Shown: positions 9,585-20,035, counted from the first letter of the stretch. The stretch is DNA of 64,000 nucleotides from Ereboglobus sp. (GCA_029974595.1 JARKRC010000022.1:1-64000); one strand, 5' to 3'. A program made the numbers and translations. Notes: generated from the letters alone by a model not told the origin.

Positions 9585-9720
9585 CGTAGGATTAAAAAAT
9601 GTCTGTTGTTGTTGAAGGATGGCATCGGTGTTTTCAGGCTGAAAAATCACGGGCGGTCGCGAATGGCGATGGACGGCTGGATGGCGCGTCCAAAGAGACA
9701 TCCGGGGCGCGGGGCGCGGA

Positions 9721-10395
9721 TCAATGCGCCTCCCCGTCGGGCGTGGCCCTCATACCCGCCGAGCAGAACGCCACCAGGCGGCGCAGTTCCTTTTTCACAT
9801 TGAGCTTTTTGCCGAGATCCTTGCAGCGCAGGTCGGCAAAAAGCATGTGGTGATGCATGATCGCGAAAACCTGCCCGAGGCGCCACTCGACGTCGGTTTT
9901 GCCCACCTCGGGCAGCGCCGCCGAGAAGAGCCTGAGAAGGCGTTCCTTGAGCGGCATGAAATGCGGCCTGAGCATGTGCATGATTTCCTCGTCGGGATTC
10001 AGGAAAAAGCGGCTGAGCATCTTGGCAGTGTGGGCATAGCGATTGCACTCGTTCTCGTCGGTGTGGAGCAGAGGAAGGATGAACGCCTCGAGGAGCGCCT
10101 CGACGGAGGGCGACCTGCCCCCGGCCTTCGCCTCGGCCTTGTCGAGCATGGCCATGCGCGTGGTGTTGATGGCGGTGATGCTGCGCGCGAGCGCCTCGGC
10201 GAACAGGCGCTCCTTCGAGCCGAAATGATAATTGATGGCCGCGAGATTGACGCCGGCCTCGCGCGTGATGTCCCTGATGGAAACCTGCTCCGCGCCCTTG
10301 GTCGCGATCATGCGCTCGGCCACGCCGATGATGCGCGACTTCGTGTCGGACTCGGCGGCGGTCGCGCTGGCGGCGGCTTTGGTGTTATCACTCAT
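9721..10395 (-). CDS. TetR-family repressor of the efflux operon (CecR-like)
   Basis: This 224-aa regulator has an N-terminal TetR helix-turn-helix at about residues 20-65, with IRDITREAGVNLAAINYHFG as the recognition region. The C-terminal half resembles the CecR/DUF1956 ligand domain (LLEAFILPLL and the helix after it). It is the first gene of the RND operon, 136 bp before the fusion-protein gene on the same strand, so it is probably both local repressor and autoregulator. A palindrome overlapping its start codon supports this. The inducer is unknown. Confidence 0.9.
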   Translation of the reverse strand: MSDNTKAAASATAAESDTKSRIIGVAERMIATKGAEQVSIRDITREAGVNLAAINYHFGSKERLFAEALARSITAINTTRMAMLDKAEAKAGGRSPSVEALLEAFILPLLHTDENECNRYAHTAKMLSRFFLNPDEEIMHMLRPHFMPLKERLLRLFSAALPEVGKTDVEWRLGQVFAIMHHHMLFADLRCKDLGKKLNVKKELRRLVAFCSAGMRATPDGEAH

Positions 10396-10412
10396 TCAAA
10401 CGTATGTTTGAA
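10395..10412. promoter_or_regulatory. palindromic operator for the TetR regulator
   Basis: TTCAAAC (10395-10401) and GTTTGAA (10406-10412) are perfect inverted arms around GTAT. The site touches the first base of the regulator start codon and lies in an AT-rich stretch with AcrR-like content. Position and symmetry fit a TetR-family operator controlling the whole efflux operon. Confidence 0.65.
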
Positions 10413-10536
10413 ACGGACGTTGTAATTTTGCGCGCCCCTGTCAAGCGGTCGTTCTCAAAAATATTTTGAATTTTCATGCGCGCTCCGGAAATGGCACGCG
10501 CATGTGCAAAACCCGTCCCGGCGCGATCGCGGAGCC

Positions 10537-11607
10537 TCAGAGCTCCACCGTGAAATCGTGCGCGGGCTCGGCGAGCCACAGGTCATACCACGGGGAATAC
10601 GTCTTGATGGCGGCGGTCTTTCCGCCGGCGTTGAAATGCACGAGCCGCATGAAGCCGCCGCCGCCGTAGCCGCGGTCGGGTTTCACGCCGCCCTGGTAAT
10701 TGGCGAGTATCTGGTGCACGGCGCGCCCGTCTTTGCCGGGCGAACTCAAATAGCCGGTGCCGTTTTCCAGCACATGCCCGCTGAACACGAAGCGGATGTT
10801 CGCGTGTTTTGATATGAAGCAATCCCACATCTCGGTCGCATCGGTCACGGCGTCGGGATTGTCCTTCGCCAGCGCGTAGGCGTGCGGATTCCAGCGCTGC
10901 TTGGTTCCCTTCTTCGCCCAGTCGTAGCGCGAGCCGTCGAAGTAGTTGTAAGCGTGCGTGACCACGATCGTGTCGATGTTTTTGTTGTCGGAGACGATTT
11001 TGTTCGCCCACTCGAGCACCGCCGGGCGCGGGCCGAACTCCAGCGAGATGACAAGCAGCTCGCCGCCGGGGACGGGAACCTTGTGCCAGCTATTTTCGAG
11101 GTGCAGGTCCTCGAAGAGGCCCTTCGCCTTGCTGTTGCGGTAATCGCGGATGGTGAAATAGTCGTTCAACAGCGTGCTGCGGTCGCCGCTTTTGCCCCAC
11201 TGGCCGATGTCGTGATTGCCGGTGGTCAGGCTGTAGGGAACGTTCGCACGCCGCAGCTCGTTCATCGCCTCCTTCGCGACAAGCCACTCGGAATGTATGT
11301 TGTTGTCAACGATGTCGCCCTCGTGCGCGACGAAGCGGAGGTTCATGCGCTCCTTGTTCGCGGCAAGCCATCGGGTCTGGCGCAGGTAAACATCGGGAAA
11401 ATCCCGCGTGTAGATTTGCGTGTCGGGCAGCAGCGCAAGCGTCCAGCCATCCGCAAAAACATCGGAAAAACGCGTTTCGGGCAGCGACATCACAGGGTCC
11501 GGCGGCGTCCACTTTTTGGCAGGCGGACGGGCGGAAAAAAGTTCCGGCGCGACGGCGGTTCCTACGGCGGCAACTGACAGGGTTCGGATGAACTGTTTTC
11601 TATTCAT
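10537..11607 (-). CDS. secreted calcineurin-like metallophosphoesterase
   Basis: The 356-aa protein begins with a signal-like segment (MNRKQFIRTLSVAAVGTAVA). It then shows metallophosphoesterase motifs in order: LLPDTQ (Asp of block I), AHEGDIVDN (block II), TTGNHDIGQWG (GNH[DE]), VVTHAYNYF (His of block IV) and FSGHVLENG (GHxH-like, with Leu after Val). These residues bind a dinuclear metal centre that hydrolyses phosphomono- or diesters. Substrate is not predictable. The gene is monocistronic, followed by a 140-bp gap to the TetR gene. The final motif has V-L in place of the usual second His, which may change the metal site. Confidence 0.85.
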   Translation of the reverse strand: MNRKQFIRTLSVAAVGTAVAPELFSARPPAKKWTPPDPVMSLPETRFSDVFADGWTLALLPDTQIYTRDFPDVYLRQTRWLAANKERMNLRFVAHEGDIVDNNIHSEWLVAKEAMNELRRANVPYSLTTGNHDIGQWGKSGDRSTLLNDYFTIRDYRNSKAKGLFEDLHLENSWHKVPVPGGELLVISLEFGPRPAVLEWANKIVSDNKNIDTIVVTHAYNYFDGSRYDWAKKGTKQRWNPHAYALAKDNPDAVTDATEMWDCFISKHANIRFVFSGHVLENGTGYLSSPGKDGRAVHQILANYQGGVKPDRGYGGGGFMRLVHFNAGGKTAAIKTYSPWYDLWLAEPAHDFTVEL

Positions 11608-11812
11608 GGGATGAGGGATGATTTTTGGCGTGCGGCAAGGTTGGTTCGCCAGCGTGCTCCAAAAAGAGCGCCGAACTGTGCGAAGTCAAAAAACACACGC
11701 TCATCATTCCCAAAAGACAAGGCGTAACCTCATCACCAATCGTGAATAAATATCCGCAGGAAAACCCATGAAATTCCTGCCGCTCACCCAGCGGCCCGGC
11801 GGGCAAAAAAAA

Positions 11813-11910
11813 GTGGCCAGGCACTCCACGGCACTGGGAGAACGTCGTTGCCGTTGCTACCTTCCGGTCCTGGCGGAGTTCACGCGCCTGCCCATGCATG
11901 GCACCTGGCC
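11813..11910 (-). ncRNA. ffs: bacterial signal recognition particle RNA (4.5S type)
   Basis: On the minus strand the conserved SRP core is present: CAGGACCGGAAGGTAGCAAC, the Ffh-binding domain with a GGTAACGA-like tetraloop region next to it (here CGGCAACG). The ends pair perfectly, GGCCAGG at the 5' side (11904-11910) with CCTGGCC at the 3' side (11815-11821). The RNA is followed by eight T on the transcribed strand (11805-11812), so the closing stem doubles as terminator. About 98 nt is right for the small SRP RNA without an Alu domain. The remaining sequence from 11608 to 11804 and 11911 to 11989 shows no gene. Confidence 0.93.
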
Positions 11911-11989
11911 GACGCGAACAGTGCGGGGCGCGCGCGACCGCGCAACATTTATTTCTGTGCAGGCAAGCGGCGGAGACCACCGCTTCCAT

Positions 11990-13807
11990 TTAGTCCAGAC
12001 CGGACACTTGGATGTCGCCCGGATACTCGATGGAGAATTTTACGGGGATCTGGCGTTTTTCGCCAGGCTTCATGTCCATGCGCCAGACAAGGGTGTTGTT
12101 TTCCTCGCGCGTCACTTCCTTGCCGGCTTTTTCAAGGCTGCCCACGTCGCGCTCGGCGGGGATGAGCAGATTGACGGTGATCTTTTCGTTGCGCGAGATC
12201 GGCAGCGTCTCCTTGAAAACGACGCGCTCCGCCGTCTTTTTGTTGTTCGTGATCGTGATGAGATATTCATACGTCACGCGGCGGCCCTTGCCGGTCAGCC
12301 CGGTGTTTTCCGAGAAACGATTCACCACGCGGCGCTTGACCGCCACGCCTTCATCCGCGCCGAGCGCGAGCTGGAAACGCTCGGAAGGCATCACGGTCTT
12401 GATTGCGGACGTGGAAACAAAAGCGTCGTCGAGAAACACATTGGTGCTGCCCGCGAGCAGCGGGAAGTCGGTCGCGTTGCTCACGTCCGCGCTCAGGTAG
12501 GCGGTCTCCTGCAAGGCGGGGAGCGATTGATATTCGAGTTTCGCCGGGAGCTTTGCCGTGGTGATGCTGACTTTCTGCGGTGAGTTGTCGCTGGGGATCG
12601 TCGTGACCGCCGCGATTTTGAAGGATGCGCTCGTCGTCGCGCTGTCTACGGTGGCCGAGGCGTGCTCGGCGGCGACGGCGGGAGCAGGCAGCGTAGCACC
12701 ATCGATCTTCCCCGCCCCATTATTGAAAAATCCTCCATCCAGGACTCCCAGTCCTCCATTAGTATTTATAGCTACAGAGTTATTCATGATGCCGGAACCC
12801 CTAGGCCTTGCCAGAGCGTCCTGATTCGGCATTTGAAAACGTATCGATCCGACTGTCGGTTCCGGCGGCTTCGGCACAAACACATCGACATACCACGGCC
12901 TCGGCTCGGGCGCGCCGCCGCCAAGTCCGGGGCGGGCGGTTGAAAGTGTGAGCGCGATGTTCTTCCAATCCTCGCCGCTCGACTGGCGAACGACGCCGAA
13001 ATACGACAGCTCGACCACGCGCTCCTCGGCGCGCAGGCGCACGTCATACGCAGGCGTCCAGCTCGCGCCGGGCACGGTGTAATCGACGGCGAGATCGAGC
13101 GAACCCGCCTTCGCGGCGCTCACGCGCACGGTCACGGCTTTGTGGCTCTTGCGGGCGCCGCCGCCTTGCAGGATTTCGTTGAGCTGCGACTGGAGCGCGG
13201 CGCGTTTGTTCTGGGTTTCGGCGATTTCTTCGCCGAGTTTTTGCCGCTCGGCGGCGAGGCTCTCGCGATTCTCGCGGGAGAAGGCCATCAGCTTTTGCAT
13301 GTCCTCGATTTTCGGAAACGAGGCGGGCGTGTCCTTGGTCGGCGGCGCGGCGATGGCACCCTCGATTTTCCCGACGAGGCTGACCTGCCACTGGATCGTG
13401 GCGTCGCGGTCGTTGAGCGTGCGAAGCGTTTTGTCGATTTCCTTGATTTCATCCTGAAGCACCCGGACGCGCGGCTGGCTGGCGGCATCAACCTGCGCGG
13501 CGTGCGTGATGGCCGTCGCAACGTCGAGAATCGTGGCCGCCGCCGTGCCGCGTCCGCGCACTTGCACGGAGGCGTCGATCAGATCGACGGGAAGTTTTTC
13601 GAGCACGATGGTCGATTCGCCCGCGTGCAGCTCGACGCTCGCGGCGCGCGTGACGATGGCGCGATCGGTGTAAACCGTGGCTGCGGTGATTTTCGAGGGC
13701 GTCGCCGGGGCGGACGTGTCTTGCGCGACGGCAAGCACGGAAGAGCTGAGCAGCGCAACGGCAAGGAACACACCGTTTGCGGAAAGGGCGGGAGCGAAGG
13801 TTTTCAT
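11990..13807 (-). CDS. MuiA-like mucoidy-inhibitor family protein (DUF4140/DUF4139)
   Basis: The 605-aa protein has a signal peptide (to about residue 28, VLAVAQ). An N-terminal DUF4140-type domain follows (AATVYTDRAIVTRAASVEL, LEKLPVDLIDASVQVRG), then a coiled coil around residues 115-215. The DUF4139 C-terminal domain contains WTPAYDVRL and the EYLITITNNK and IPVKFSIEYP blocks. Members act at the cell envelope and their function is poorly defined. Between about residues 325 and 390 lies a Gly/Asn-rich linker encoded by markedly AT-richer DNA (12715-12830), which looks inserted relative to the rest. The gene stands alone, with SRP RNA 79 bp downstream. Confidence 0.8.
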   Translation of the reverse strand: MKTFAPALSANGVFLAVALLSSSVLAVAQDTSAPATPSKITAATVYTDRAIVTRAASVELHAGESTIVLEKLPVDLIDASVQVRGRGTAAATILDVATAITHAAQVDAASQPRVRVLQDEIKEIDKTLRTLNDRDATIQWQVSLVGKIEGAIAAPPTKDTPASFPKIEDMQKLMAFSRENRESLAAERQKLGEEIAETQNKRAALQSQLNEILQGGGARKSHKAVTVRVSAAKAGSLDLAVDYTVPGASWTPAYDVRLRAEERVVELSYFGVVRQSSGEDWKNIALTLSTARPGLGGGAPEPRPWYVDVFVPKPPEPTVGSIRFQMPNQDALARPRGSGIMNNSVAINTNGGLGVLDGGFFNNGAGKIDGATLPAPAVAAEHASATVDSATTSASFKIAAVTTIPSDNSPQKVSITTAKLPAKLEYQSLPALQETAYLSADVSNATDFPLLAGSTNVFLDDAFVSTSAIKTVMPSERFQLALGADEGVAVKRRVVNRFSENTGLTGKGRRVTYEYLITITNNKKTAERVVFKETLPISRNEKITVNLLIPAERDVGSLEKAGKEVTREENNTLVWRMDMKPGEKRQIPVKFSIEYPGDIQVSGLD

Positions 13808-13904
13808 GGGAGCGTTTCAATGTTGAGACATACCCAATCAACGCACGAGCCCGAAAAATCTTACAAAAAAGTTTGAACAAAAAATCCGACGGCAACGCTG
13901 CGTT

Positions 13905-15212
<1,308 letters not shown>

Positions 15213-15324
15213 GGCGCACAGAATGCGCCCGCCGCATCACTTCGCGAGCAGTTTGTGCGCCGCGCGAGCGCGGGCGGCTCTTGCATTTCTCCCGGCTTCG
15301 CGGCACCAATGCCTCCGCTTCATC

Positions 15325-16428
15325 ATGTCATCCGCGCTTCCGCAACCGCTCCCGCACATCACCAGGCTCCACGCTTACACGCCCGGGCTCCAGCCCGCCG
15401 AAACCGGCTGGACAAAACTCAACACAAACGAGTGCCCCTACCCTCCCAGCCCGCGCGTCGCCGAGGCCGTCATGCGCGAACTCGGCGCGGACGGAGCGAG
15501 CCTGCGCCTCTACCCGAATCCCGCAGGCGCGGCCTTGCGCGAAACCATCGCCGCGCATCATGGCTGCGGACTCGCCGCTGCCAATGTCTGCGTCGGCAAC
15601 GGCTCCGACGACATCCTCAATCTCCTCATCCGCGCCTACTGCTCCGCCGCGTCGCCGCTCGCACACACCGTGCCCAGCTACTCGCTTTATCCGGTGCTCG
15701 TCGCCATCGAAAACGGCCGCTGCGAAGGCATCCCCTTCGAGCGCGACATGCGCCTGCCCGTCGAAAAACTGGCCGCGTGCGATGCACCCATCATTTTCCT
15801 CACCTCGCCCAACGCGCCCACCGGCGTCGGCTTCGCAAATGCGGACATCGAGCGCATCCTCGCCGCGTATCGCGGGCTGCTCGTCGTTGACGAAGCCTAC
15901 GCGCTTTTCGCCCGGGAAAACGCCGTGCCGCTCCTCGCGCGCCATCCGAATCTCGTCGTCGTGCGCACGCTCTCGAAAGCCTACGCGCTCGCCGGCATCC
16001 GCATCGGCTACGCGCTCGCGCATCCCGAAATCATCGGCGTGCTCGACCGCGTGCGCGACAGCTACAACACCTCGCGCCTCTCCCAAGCCGCCGCCATCGC
16101 CGCCATCAACGACCGCGCCTATTACGACGCCGTCGTCGAAAAGATAAACCGCACCCGCGACCACTGGCAGGCCGCCTGGAGCGCGCGCGGCTGGTTCACC
16201 TACCCCTCGCAGACCAACTTCATTTTCACCGAGCCGAAAAACGCGCGCGGCGAGTCCGGTCCCGCCGTCGCGAAGTCCGTCTACGACTGGCTCGTCGCGC
16301 ACAAAATCCTCGTCCGTTATTTCCCCTCTCATCCCTTGACCGCGGGCTTCCTGCGCATCAGCGTTGGCACCGAGGCCGAAATGGCGCTTCTCGACAACAC
16401 CCTCCAAGCATGGCTCAAAAACGCATAG
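15325..16428 (+). CDS. hisC: histidinol-phosphate aminotransferase
   Basis: The ATG at 15325 gives a 367-aa class-I/II PLP aminotransferase. Diagnostic blocks include [12 protein letters not shown] near the N-terminus (the family NENP-like start), [28 protein letters not shown] and [17 protein letters not shown], whose lysine forms the Schiff base. It converts imidazole acetol phosphate and glutamate to histidinol phosphate in histidine synthesis. The longer reading back to 15013 is rejected because it overlaps hemL on the other strand and has no family similarity. Its end overlaps hisB by 19 bp, which implies translational coupling. Confidence 0.95.
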   Translation: MSSALPQPLPHITRLHAYTPGLQPAETGWTKLNTNECPYPPSPRVAEAVMRELGADGASLRLYPNPAGAALRETIAAHHGCGLAAANVCVGNGSDDILNLLIRAYCSAASPLAHTVPSYSLYPVLVAIENGRCEGIPFERDMRLPVEKLAACDAPIIFLTSPNAPTGVGFANADIERILAAYRGLLVVDEAYALFARENAVPLLARHPNLVVVRTLSKAYALAGIRIGYALAHPEIIGVLDRVRDSYNTSRLSQAAAIAAINDRAYYDAVVEKINRTRDHWQAAWSARGWFTYPSQTNFIFTEPKNARGESGPAVAKSVYDWLVAHKILVRYFPSHPLTAGFLRISVGTEAEMALLDNTLQAWLKNA

Positions 16429-17006
16429 CAAACATCGCCCGCAAAACCGCGGAAACCGACATCAAGCTCGCCCTCGACATCGACGGCTCCGGCAAGTCGA
16501 AGATCGACACCGGCGTGCCGTTTTTCGACCACATGCTCACGCTCTTCGCCAAACACGGCCTCTTCGATCTCGACGTGACGTGCAAGGGCGACGTCGATGT
16601 GGACTATCACCACACCGTCGAGGACACCGGCATCGTGCTCGGCGAGGCTTTCCGTGCCGCGCTCGGCGACAAGCTCGGCATCCGCCGCTACGGCTTTTTC
16701 CTGCTCCCGATGGACGAGGCGCTCGCGCGCGTCGTCGTCGATCTCGGAGGCCGCGCACACCTCGTTTACGACGCCAGCGCGCCGACGATGTTTGTGCGCG
16801 ACTTCAACATCATCCTCGTGAAGGAATTTTGCCGCGCCTTCAGCAATGCCCTCGCGTGCAACCTGCACGTGAAACTCGAATACGGCGAGGAGCCGCACCA
16901 CGTCGCCGAGGCGGTCTTCAAGGGCCTCGCCCGCGCGCTCGACACCGCCACGCAATTCGATCCCCGCGCCGCCGGACAGCTGCCGAGCACAAAGGGAAAA
17001 TTGTAA
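16410..17006 (+). CDS. hisB: imidazoleglycerol-phosphate dehydratase
   Basis: The 198-aa enzyme removes water from imidazole glycerol phosphate in histidine synthesis. Both metal-binding repeats are visible: [13 protein letters not shown] with [14 protein letters not shown], and [18 protein letters not shown]. This is the monofunctional form, without the phosphatase domain found in enteric HisB. It begins inside the last codons of hisC and is followed 24 bp later by yicC, so the three genes are likely one transcript. Other his genes are not in this window. Confidence 0.97.
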   Translation: MAQKRIANIARKTAETDIKLALDIDGSGKSKIDTGVPFFDHMLTLFAKHGLFDLDVTCKGDVDVDYHHTVEDTGIVLGEAFRAALGDKLGIRRYGFFLLPMDEALARVVVDLGGRAHLVYDASAPTMFVRDFNIILVKEFCRAFSNALACNLHVKLEYGEEPHHVAEAVFKGLARALDTATQFDPRAAGQLPSTKGKL

Positions 17007-17030
17007 GACACGCCACGCATACGCTCCCCC

Positions 17031-17909
17031 ATGAAAAGCATGACAGGCTTTGGTCGCGCCACCGCGGCGCTCGGCGCATCCACGCTCACCGTGCAGGTGA
17101 ACTCGGTGAACCGCAAGACGCTCGACCTCGCAATATCCCTGCCCGCTGAATGGGACGAATACGAGGCGCCCGCCGGCGAACTCGCCCGCAAATATGCCGC
17201 GCGCGGCAAGGTGAGTATCCGCTTCGACGTCACCGGCACCGAAGGCGCGCAAAGCCAGCCCGTCACATGGGACGAAGCCGCCGTCGACGACACGCTCGAC
17301 AAACTCGCCGCGCAAGCCGAACGACGCGGACTCAAGCTCGACATCACGCCCGAACTTCTTTGGAGCGTCGTCAGCTCGCAGCGCAAAAAAACCGATCTTC
17401 CCGCAGACGATTCCGTGCGCGCCACCGTGCTCGCCACACTCGATGAAGCCCTCAGGGCTTTCTCCGCCATGCGCGCGAAGGAAGGCGACGCGCTGCTCGC
17501 GGATTTCAACACACGCATTCAGACAATTACCGCGCATCTGGACGCCGTCGCGGCGCTCGCGCCGGCCGTCGCGCCCGCGTGGCGCGAACAGCTCATGAAG
17601 CGCCTGCGTGAAGCCGGGCTCGAAATCAATCCCGACGACGAACGCGTGCTGAAGGAAGTCGCCCTCTTCGCCGATCGCTGCGACATCGCCGAGGAAATCA
17701 CGCGCCTGCGCAGCCACCTCTCCCAATTCTCCGCGCTGCTGCGCAGCGATGCGGAAATCGGACGCAAAGCGGAATTTATTTTGCAGGAAATGGGGCGCGA
17801 GGTGAACACGATCGGAAGCAAGGCGAACAACATCGAAATTTCGCGCCGTGTGATCGAGATGAAGAACGAACTCGAACGCGTGCGCGAACAAATCGCAAAT
17901 GTGGAGTGA
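17031..17909 (+). CDS. yicC: YicC-family endoribonuclease
   Basis: The 292-aa protein starts MKSMTGFGRA, the YicC signature, and has the LKLDITPELL block and the C-terminal REVNTIGSKANN motif followed by a long helix. YicC-family proteins are stress-linked endoribonucleases involved in sRNA decay (RhyB in E. coli). In many bacteria the gene sits near gmk and rpoZ, but here it ends the hisC-hisB cluster. Length and both end domains are complete. Confidence 0.93.
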   Translation: MKSMTGFGRATAALGASTLTVQVNSVNRKTLDLAISLPAEWDEYEAPAGELARKYAARGKVSIRFDVTGTEGAQSQPVTWDEAAVDDTLDKLAAQAERRGLKLDITPELLWSVVSSQRKKTDLPADDSVRATVLATLDEALRAFSAMRAKEGDALLADFNTRIQTITAHLDAVAALAPAVAPAWREQLMKRLREAGLEINPDDERVLKEVALFADRCDIAEEITRLRSHLSQFSALLRSDAEIGRKAEFILQEMGREVNTIGSKANNIEISRRVIEMKNELERVREQIANVE

Positions 17910-17992
17910 GCAATTTCACGCAAAACAAAAATGCATTTCCTGAAAAATTTTTATTGAGGTTCTAGTTCCTCGCACACAGAAAGATAACGATC

Positions 17993-18121
17993 ATGGCACA
18001 AAAAACCAAAAAACCGGCCGCTAAAAAAGCGGGTAAGAAACCCAGCGTTGCTAAAAAAGCTCCTGCCAAAAAAGCGGCGCCCAAAGCAAAAGCTGTCAAA
18101 AAAGTCGCGACGAAGAAATAA
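17993..18121 (+). CDS. 42-aa histone H1-like lysine/alanine/proline protein
   Basis: An ATG at 17993 opens a 42-codon reading frame that encodes almost only Lys, Ala, Pro and Val, beginning MAQKTKKPAAKKAGKKP and ending KKVATKK. About 40 percent of residues are lysine and none are acidic. It resembles the C-terminal tail of histone H1 and the short Hc1/KfrA-like nucleoid proteins of Chlamydiae and Verrucomicrobiota. It likely binds DNA or RNA non-specifically. A purine-rich stretch (AAAGATAACG) precedes the start and a very strong terminator follows 24 bp after the stop, so it is probably a real, separately terminated and abundant transcript. Confidence 0.75.
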   Translation: MAQKTKKPAAKKAGKKPSVAKKAPAKKAAPKAKAVKKVATKK

Positions 18122-18145
18122 CACTTCGTTCGCTTTCCTCTCCGA

Positions 18146-18177
18146 CCGCGCTCTGATTTTCAGAGCGCGGTTTTTTT
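18146..18177 (+). terminator. strong intrinsic terminator after the H1-like gene
   Basis: CCGCGCTCTG (18146-18155) pairs perfectly with CAGAGCGCGG (18161-18170) around the loop ATTTT, and seven T follow (18171-18177). This is a textbook Rho-independent terminator on the plus strand. It separates the small gene from the convergent lspA. Confidence 0.93.
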
Positions 18178-18214
18178 GCGCATGAGAAGAGGATGTCTCA
18201 AAACGCGCGCGCTT

Positions 18215-18745
18215 TCACGACGCGTTTTTTTTCTGCCGCCCGGAGAGCAGCGTGATGATGAAGTAGATCGCCACGCCGGTGACGATGCCGATGTCGGCAA
18301 CATTAAACGCGGGATAAGTGTAGCTGCCGAAGTGAAAATCGAGGAAGTCGATGACGTGCTTGTGCACGATGCGGTCAACCAGGTTCCCCACGATGCCCCC
18401 GCACAACAGCCCGAACGCGATCTGGGTGCCGCGCTGGCGCAGCCCGAGCGTCTTGCGCGAAAAAAAGATGAAGACCAGCACCACGATGGCGAACGCCGCG
18501 AGCAGCGTGCCGCGACCGCTAAGGATGCTCCACGCCGCGCCGGTGTTGCCGACGTGCACGATGTTGAAAAAGCCGGGAATGACCTCGATGTGTCCGCCCG
18601 GGCCGTACGATTCAAACGGAAGCGTGCTCGTAATCCATGCCTTGGTGACCTGGTCGAGCACGAAGACCGTGAGCGCGCACAGGTGGAGCCCCTTGTAGGC
18701 GAGTATCCGCTGCAAACGCGAAAGCTGTTGCGGCTTGGATTCCAT
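18215..18745 (-). CDS. lspA: lipoprotein signal peptidase II
   Basis: From the ATG at 18745 this is a 176-aa inner-membrane aspartyl protease that cleaves prolipoprotein signal peptides after lipid attachment. Four hydrophobic spans are visible. The catalytic aspartates lie in GNLVDR (Asp124) and FNVADIGI (Asp151), and the GNTGAAWS block is also conserved. Several lipoproteins in this window need this enzyme. It closes the ileS/dksA-like/lspA operon, a linkage also seen as ileS-lspA in E. coli. The longer in-frame extension upstream is rejected since it lies within the DksA-like gene. Confidence 0.95.
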   Translation of the reverse strand: MESKPQQLSRLQRILAYKGLHLCALTVFVLDQVTKAWITSTLPFESYGPGGHIEVIPGFFNIVHVGNTGAAWSILSGRGTLLAAFAIVVLVFIFFSRKTLGLRQRGTQIAFGLLCGGIVGNLVDRIVHKHVIDFLDFHFGSYTYPAFNVADIGIVTGVAIYFIITLLSGRQKKNAS

Positions 18746-18803
18746 GCGGGAGCAGACGGCGGAAATGCGGACGGGAAGCCCGTTCCGCATTTCGCATCCG
18801 GGG

Positions 18804-20000
18804 TTATTCCTCGTTGCCTCCGCCGTCATCCCCATGGCCGGAGTCGTTGCCGATCTCGCCAAAGAGTCCGGCGGCGGTGCGCACGCGCATGCGGTTTCTC
18901 TCAATTTCCTTCTGGGCCTCCGCAGAGTAGCGTGTGAAAGGCACCGCGAGGAGACGTTCCTTCGCGATGGGTTTTTGCGTGACTTCGCAAATGCCGTAGG
19001 TGCCGTTTTCGATGCGCTTGATGGCGGCGTCGATTTCGCTGAGGGCCTCCTGTTCGCTGGCGACCATGCTGAGCGCGAAATCGCGGTCAAAGGTGTCGGT
19101 GCCCGCATCGGCCATGTGCTGGCCATAGCTCGAAAGATCGCCGGCGGCGTCCTTCGTGGAGCGGCGGAGCGTTTCCTCGGTGTGCAGGGAGAGACCTTCG
19201 GTAAGCGAGTGGCGGAGATCGAGGAGGAGTTTGTAGTAGCGGCGGTATTTCTCGGGAATTGTTTCCGGGTCGGCGAAAAGCGTGGCTTTCTGCGCCTTCT
19301 TCGGGTTGAAGCCGAGGATGTCGGCAAGCGACGCGGCCTTCACGTGGGAAGGCGCGATGGACTTGGCAATCTTGTTGAGATCGGGCTTGGCGGGCGCGGC
19401 CGCGGGTTTGTCCGCGACGGGCTCGGCGGATTCGCCATTCGACTTCGTCGCGGTCTTTGCGATTTCGCGGGCTTCCTCGAGCGTGAAGGTGGTCGGACGG
19501 AGCACTTTTTTGCCAAGCTCCTTGCGACGTTCCTCGCGCGTTTTGCCGTCCTTGAGCGCCGCGGGTTGAACGGGCGCGCCGGCCCCACCGGGTTTCGCTT
19601 CTCCGGCGGATTTCGGCGCGGCTTTTCCGACGGGCGCGGATTTGGCGGCAGTTTTCTTGGTGTTTTTGCCTTCCGGTTTGGTCACGGATTTCTTCACGGA
19701 TTTGATTTCTTTCGATTGCGCTTTTTTTGGCGCGGCGGGAGGTCTGGCCGTGTTTTTTGGCGAGACCTTGGTTGATTTTTGAGAGAGTTTTTTGACCGGC
19801 ACTTTTTTCACCGGTGCTTTCGCTGTTTTCTTTTTTCCGGCATCCTTTTTTGCGCCGCTTCGTTTGCCGGCGGCCTTTTTTGCAGGGACTGTTTTTTTGG
19901 AGAAAACTTTTTCCCCGACGATTTTTTTCGGCGCGTTTTTCTTGGTGTTTTTGTTGTTTGTCGGCTTCTTAGACGGGGCGTTTTTTTTGGGTTTGGCCAT
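18804..20000 (-). CDS. DksA/TraR-like protein with long H1-like basic N-terminal tail
   Basis: The 398-aa protein has two parts. Residues 1-140 are a Lys/Ala/Pro-rich, intrinsically disordered tail much like eukaryotic H1. Residues 245-385 match the DksA/TraR fold: a helical hairpin with the acidic tip DTFDRDFA, then RIENGTYGICEV. In true DksA a C4 zinc finger follows, but here only Cys338 of the four ligands remains (CEVTQKPIAKERL, with RYSAEAQ where the last Cys pair should be). It probably binds RNA polymerase or nucleic acid without zinc. It lies 58 bp upstream of lspA and 35 bp downstream of ileS. Confidence 0.85.
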   Translation of the reverse strand: MAKPKKNAPSKKPTNNKNTKKNAPKKIVGEKVFSKKTVPAKKAAGKRSGAKKDAGKKKTAKAPVKKVPVKKLSQKSTKVSPKNTARPPAAPKKAQSKEIKSVKKSVTKPEGKNTKKTAAKSAPVGKAAPKSAGEAKPGGAGAPVQPAALKDGKTREERRKELGKKVLRPTTFTLEEAREIAKTATKSNGESAEPVADKPAAAPAKPDLNKIAKSIAPSHVKAASLADILGFNPKKAQKATLFADPETIPEKYRRYYKLLLDLRHSLTEGLSLHTEETLRRSTKDAAGDLSSYGQHMADAGTDTFDRDFALSMVASEQEALSEIDAAIKRIENGTYGICEVTQKPIAKERLLAVPFTRYSAEAQKEIERNRMRVRTAAGLFGEIGNDSGHGDDGGGNEE

Positions 20001-20035
20001 GATATTTATGATGGTTGTTGGTTTTGCTGAAAGTT

